Shown here piece after piece: positions 25,268-27,812 of a stretch of DNA of 27,812 bases. Under the pieces are notes generated by a model. That model had not been told where the DNA came from, searched no databases, and worked only from the letters and a program-made list of their open reading frames with translations. The first letter of the stretch is position 1; every line of letters begins with the position of its first letter. The stretch is from Bacteroidales bacterium (GTDB taxonomy: Bacteria > Bacteroidota > Bacteroidia > Bacteroidales > UBA1715). The translations under genes were made by a program, and so were the position numbers. Location: positions 1 through 27,812 of the forward strand of contig JAISIO010000171.1 in the NCBI GenBank assembly GCA_031262005.1, given 5' to 3'.

Positions 25268-25376
25268 ATACATATATAATTTTAGGCGTGCAAAGTACGC
25301 ATTTTTCGTTGAAAAAAACAAATTGAAAAAAGTGTGCGGTCGTTGAGCGGAATCGAAACAATATTTTTGAAGTTTT

Positions 25377-26420
25377 CTATTGCGCATTCATATAAAGAGC
25401 ACATTCGGCGTTTCCTATACGTGTTCTACGTATGGGTTGTAATGTAATGGCTGGAGCTTTCACGCCTGCGCCGAATGTAACGGGTACGGTCAAAATCCGC
25501 ATTTCGTCCCACAGATTTTGGGCAATGCAATTGTTTAAAATTTTTGCGCCGCCTTCTATGATAATGGATTGTATTCTTCTGCGATACAAATCGGCGAAAA
25601 TTTCGTTCCACAATGCTTCTTTATCCGTAATACGAACATACGCTACATTGGTGCGTGATTCCTGTGGATTGAGAGTATAGATAACAGTGGGCACTTTGCC
25701 GTTTTTTACGTGTAACGTTTCGGGTAAGCGATTGTGCAAATCTATAACTGCTCGTAACGGATTGTGTCCTTCGGCAAGTCGAGCCGTTAAGTCGGGATTG
25801 TCGAATAACGCAGTGTTTGTTCCTACCAAAATAGCCTGTTCTTGAGTGCGCCATGTGTGCACTTCTTTTCGGCAGTCTTCGTCGGTTATAGCCACGCCTT
25901 TGGTCGATGGTTTTTGATTGGCAGCTTTGTCAATGTAGCCATCGGCAGTTTGAGCCCATTTCAGAATTATGTACGGACGCTGTTTTTCATGATAGGTAAA
26001 AAAACGTTTGTTTACTGCTCGACATTCTTGTTCCAACACGCCAACCGTAACTTCTACACCGTGCGCACGTAATTTCTCGATACCTCGCCCGGCAACTTCA
26101 CTGTATGAATCAACGCAGCCAACCACCACTCGAGGAATAGAACGTGCTATTATCAAATCGCAACATGGCGGTGTTTTGCCAAAATGAGAGCAGGGTTCTA
26201 AATTAACATAGAGTGTACTGTCTTTTAATAATTCTTTGTCTGCAACCGATTGAATAGCATTCACTTCGGCATGTGCTTCGCCGGCACGTGCGTGAAAACC
26301 TTCGCCGATTATGTGATTGTTATATATAATTACACTCCCTACCAGAGGGTTGGGATAGGTATTCCCAAAAGCTTGTTCGGCAAGCTCAATACAGCGTTGC
26401 ATATATTTTTCGTGCTTCAT
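25377..26420 (-). CDS. ribD: Bifunctional pyrimidine deaminase/reductase of riboflavin synthesis
   Basis: Two consecutive steps of riboflavin synthesis in the cytoplasm. 347 aa from ATG 26420; the alternative at 26450 only adds a short unlikely extension, and another Met lies six codons in. Deaminase domain: zinc ligands in HAE (H50, E52) and PCSHFGKTPPC (C77, C86). Reductase domain from ~residue 145: PYIILKWAQTADGYID and SIIIEGGAKILNN. The reductase motifs look intact. Divergent from prmC across a ~104-bp shared promoter region. Confidence 0.95.
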   Translation of the reverse strand: MKHEKYMQRCIELAEQAFGNTYPNPLVGSVIIYNNHIIGEGFHARAGEAHAEVNAIQSVADKELLKDSTLYVNLEPCSHFGKTPPCCDLIIARSIPRVVVGCVDSYSEVAGRGIEKLRAHGVEVTVGVLEQECRAVNKRFFTYHEKQRPYIILKWAQTADGYIDKAANQKPSTKGVAITDEDCRKEVHTWRTQEQAILVGTNTALFDNPDLTARLAEGHNPLRAVIDLHNRLPETLHVKNGKVPTVIYTLNPQESRTNVAYVRITDKEALWNEIFADLYRRRIQSIIIEGGAKILNNCIAQNLWDEMRILTVPVTFGAGVKAPAITLQPIRRTRIGNAECALYMNAQ

Positions 26421-26466
26421 AGAGTTATTTTTATCAATGCTACAATTCAAATGTGTGTAAAAGTAG

Positions 26467-26474
26467 TAATTTTG
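26467..26474 (+). promoter_or_regulatory. Possible -7 element of prmC
   Basis: TAATTTTG fits TAnnTTTG exactly in the ribD-prmC divergent gap and ends 50 bp before the prmC ATG. No clear -33 partner was seen. Confidence 0.35.
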
Positions 26475-26524
26475 TCGGTTGTATAAACTTCCTCTTATGA
26501 TTTAATTAACATTCGCCACTATTT

Positions 26525-27376
26525 ATGACAATTTCCGCAATAAAGCACTTATACCAAACGAAATTACAGGAACTCTATCCGCCAAACGAAATTTCGGCAA
26601 TTTTGAATTTGCTTGCCGAAGATTGTTCTATTACTTCTGCTGAATGCAGTACAAACCCAAACAAAGAACTTGTGTCGGCTGATGAACAATTTTTATTACA
26701 ATCACTCGAACGCCTGCAATGCAATGAGCCGGTACAATACATACGGACTAAGGCTGATTTTTACGGTTTGGAATTTGAAGTTTCGCCGGCAGTGCTCATT
26801 CCTCGTCAAGAGACGGAATTGCTTGTGTACCGGCTGATAAAACAACTGCAATTCCTCGAAAATCCTACAATTGTAGATGCTTGCACCGGCAGTGGCTGTA
26901 TTGCAATTGCGTTAAAAAAACATCTGCCGCAAGCCACCGTGTATGCCTGTGATATTTCTACCGCTGCTCTGGAAATTGCCAACCGCAATGCCGAGCGCAA
27001 CAATGCCGACGTTACATTCATACACTGCGATATTTTACAACCGCAGGCAAGCGAGCAATTGCCACCGTGTTCGGTTTTAGTGAGCAATCCGCCTTACGTT
27101 ATGCAGTCGGAAAAGGCGGCAATGCACGCCAATGTTCTCAATTTTGAACCGGATTTGGCTCTCTTCGTAAGCAACGAAAATCCGTTATTGTTTTATGATG
27201 CCTTGGCGCAACTCGGTCTGCAACTATTGCAACCACACGGATTGTTAGTGTGCGAAATCAATGAAAATTTGGGCGTTGAAACACAACAATTGTTTAAAGA
27301 TTCGGGCTATTCTCAGGTTGAAATTTTGCATGATTTGCACGAAAAACAGCGTTTTGTACACTGTGTACTCAGGTAG
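26525..27376 (+). CDS. prmC: Peptide chain release factor N5-glutamine methyltransferase
   Basis: Methylates the Gln of the GGQ motif in release factors RF1/RF2, using S-adenosylmethionine. 283 aa, normal length. N-terminal helical domain, then NEPVQYIRTKADFYGLEF and VLIPRQETE (family signature), the SAM-binding loop DACTGSGCIAIAL (from D118) and the catalytic NPPYV (from N188). Its stop lies 1 bp from the stop of the convergent gene, with no terminator hairpin seen between them. Confidence 0.95.
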   Translation: MTISAIKHLYQTKLQELYPPNEISAILNLLAEDCSITSAECSTNPNKELVSADEQFLLQSLERLQCNEPVQYIRTKADFYGLEFEVSPAVLIPRQETELLVYRLIKQLQFLENPTIVDACTGSGCIAIALKKHLPQATVYACDISTAALEIANRNAERNNADVTFIHCDILQPQASEQLPPCSVLVSNPPYVMQSEKAAMHANVLNFEPDLALFVSNENPLLFYDALAQLGLQLLQPHGLLVCEINENLGVETQQLFKDSGYSQVEILHDLHEKQRFVHCVLR

Positions 27377-27377
27377 T

Positions 27378-27812
27378 TTATTCCTCAAGAACAGCTTGTT
27401 CCACCGTGAAATCACTCAATTCCAATTGTTTGTTTTTGAATAACAACAATTCTTTACACTTGTAAGTGTGAGTGTGAGTGCCGGCACTGAAAAATAATGT
27501 GATGCCAATTTCTCCTTCGGAAAAAGTGCTGTAATTCTGCGCATTGAGTATAAGGTGCGCTTCGGCAACATTTGCAAGTTCATTTTGAAACAAGGGAGAT
27601 TTGTGAAAAATACTAAATATGGAATAACCGTTTTCAAAACGAGAAAAATGATTTTGTAGCGAATCGAAATTAGTATTGACAAGAGCTGTTGGTAGTGAAA
27701 TTTCCACTTTAAAAAATCGCTCTACGCAAGCACTTGTGTTTTTTACCGAAAAACGAGGGTAAAAATTCACATAATTGAATTTTCCACCTGCTGTAATTGG
27801 AATACCATTGGT
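27378..27812 (-). CDS. Unknown protein, 5' end outside the window
   Basis: The frame is open from the right edge to TAA at 27378, giving 144 visible residues. A GTG at 27770 is a possible start, but the frame continues upstream with protein-like sequence (TNGIPITAGGKFNYVN), so the gene is probably longer. The visible part has alternating hydrophobic/polar stretches (RFFKVEISLPTAL, EIGITLFFSAGTH) suggesting beta structure, and an acidic C-terminus. No family recognised. It converges on prmC. Confidence 0.6.
   Translation of the reverse strand, partial: TNGIPITAGGKFNYVNFYPRFSVKNTSACVERFFKVEISLPTALVNTNFDSLQNHFSRFENGYSIFSIFHKSPLFQNELANVAEAHLILNAQNYSTFSEGEIGITLFFSAGTHTHTYKCKELLLFKNKQLELSDFTVEQAVLEE

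Noticed and set aside
27388..27400. GAACA/TGTTC small palindrome as a terminator between prmC and its convergent neighbour
   Set aside because: The stem is only 5 bp, no T tail follows, and it lies within the coding region of the neighbour.

Overview
The window looks like chromosomal DNA of a Bacteroidota member, probably order Bacteroidales. Visible reasons: the first gene ends in a type IX secretion (gliding-motility-type) C-terminal sorting domain; there is a compact Bacteroidetes-style glycogen cluster whose branching enzyme is of the eukaryote-like type; FeoA is fused to FeoB; most starts lack a good Shine-Dalgarno; and several genes are preceded by the Bacteroidetes -7 promoter element TAnnTTTG. 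The DNA is AT-rich. No rRNA, tRNA, CRISPR array, IS element or phage gene was recognised.

Left part, + strand. Positions 1-3012 hold the 3' end of a very large secreted adhesin-like protein that begins inside a run of 171-bp tandem coding repeats. Positions 3272-9928 hold four co-directional glycogen genes: branching enzyme, debranching enzyme, a GT4/GT5-type glycogen synthase and a GH57 glucanotransferase/amylase, closed by a clear terminator. The first two have near-identical promoter-leader sequences. Next come a secreted transglutaminase-fold protein whose catalytic Cys is replaced by Ser, a small outer-membrane-type protein, a polytopic GT-C-like membrane protein and an acyltransferase-3 membrane protein (10162-15736).

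Right part, mostly - strand. pdxA is convergent with the acyltransferase across a bidirectional terminator. A purE / SPOR lipoprotein / 614-aa membrane protein operon follows; the last protein ends in a CCLCCC tail. Then a fused feoAB overlaps a 49-aa Cys-rich FeoB-associated membrane protein. A roughly 0.5-kb stretch without genes contains hairpins. A glutathione-peroxidase-like gene carries a strong Shine-Dalgarno, a sigma70-like promoter and AGA arginine codons unlike its neighbours, suggesting acquisition from elsewhere. lysA-like and ribD genes follow, then divergent prmC (+), and a convergent partial unknown gene running off the right edge.

Most of this is ordinary Bacteroidales gene content. 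I did not find a convincing complete new system. The best leads are the tandem-repeat adhesin, the Cys-less transglutaminase with its partners, the purE-linked SPOR/polytopic CCLCCC protein pair, and the foreign-looking peroxidase.
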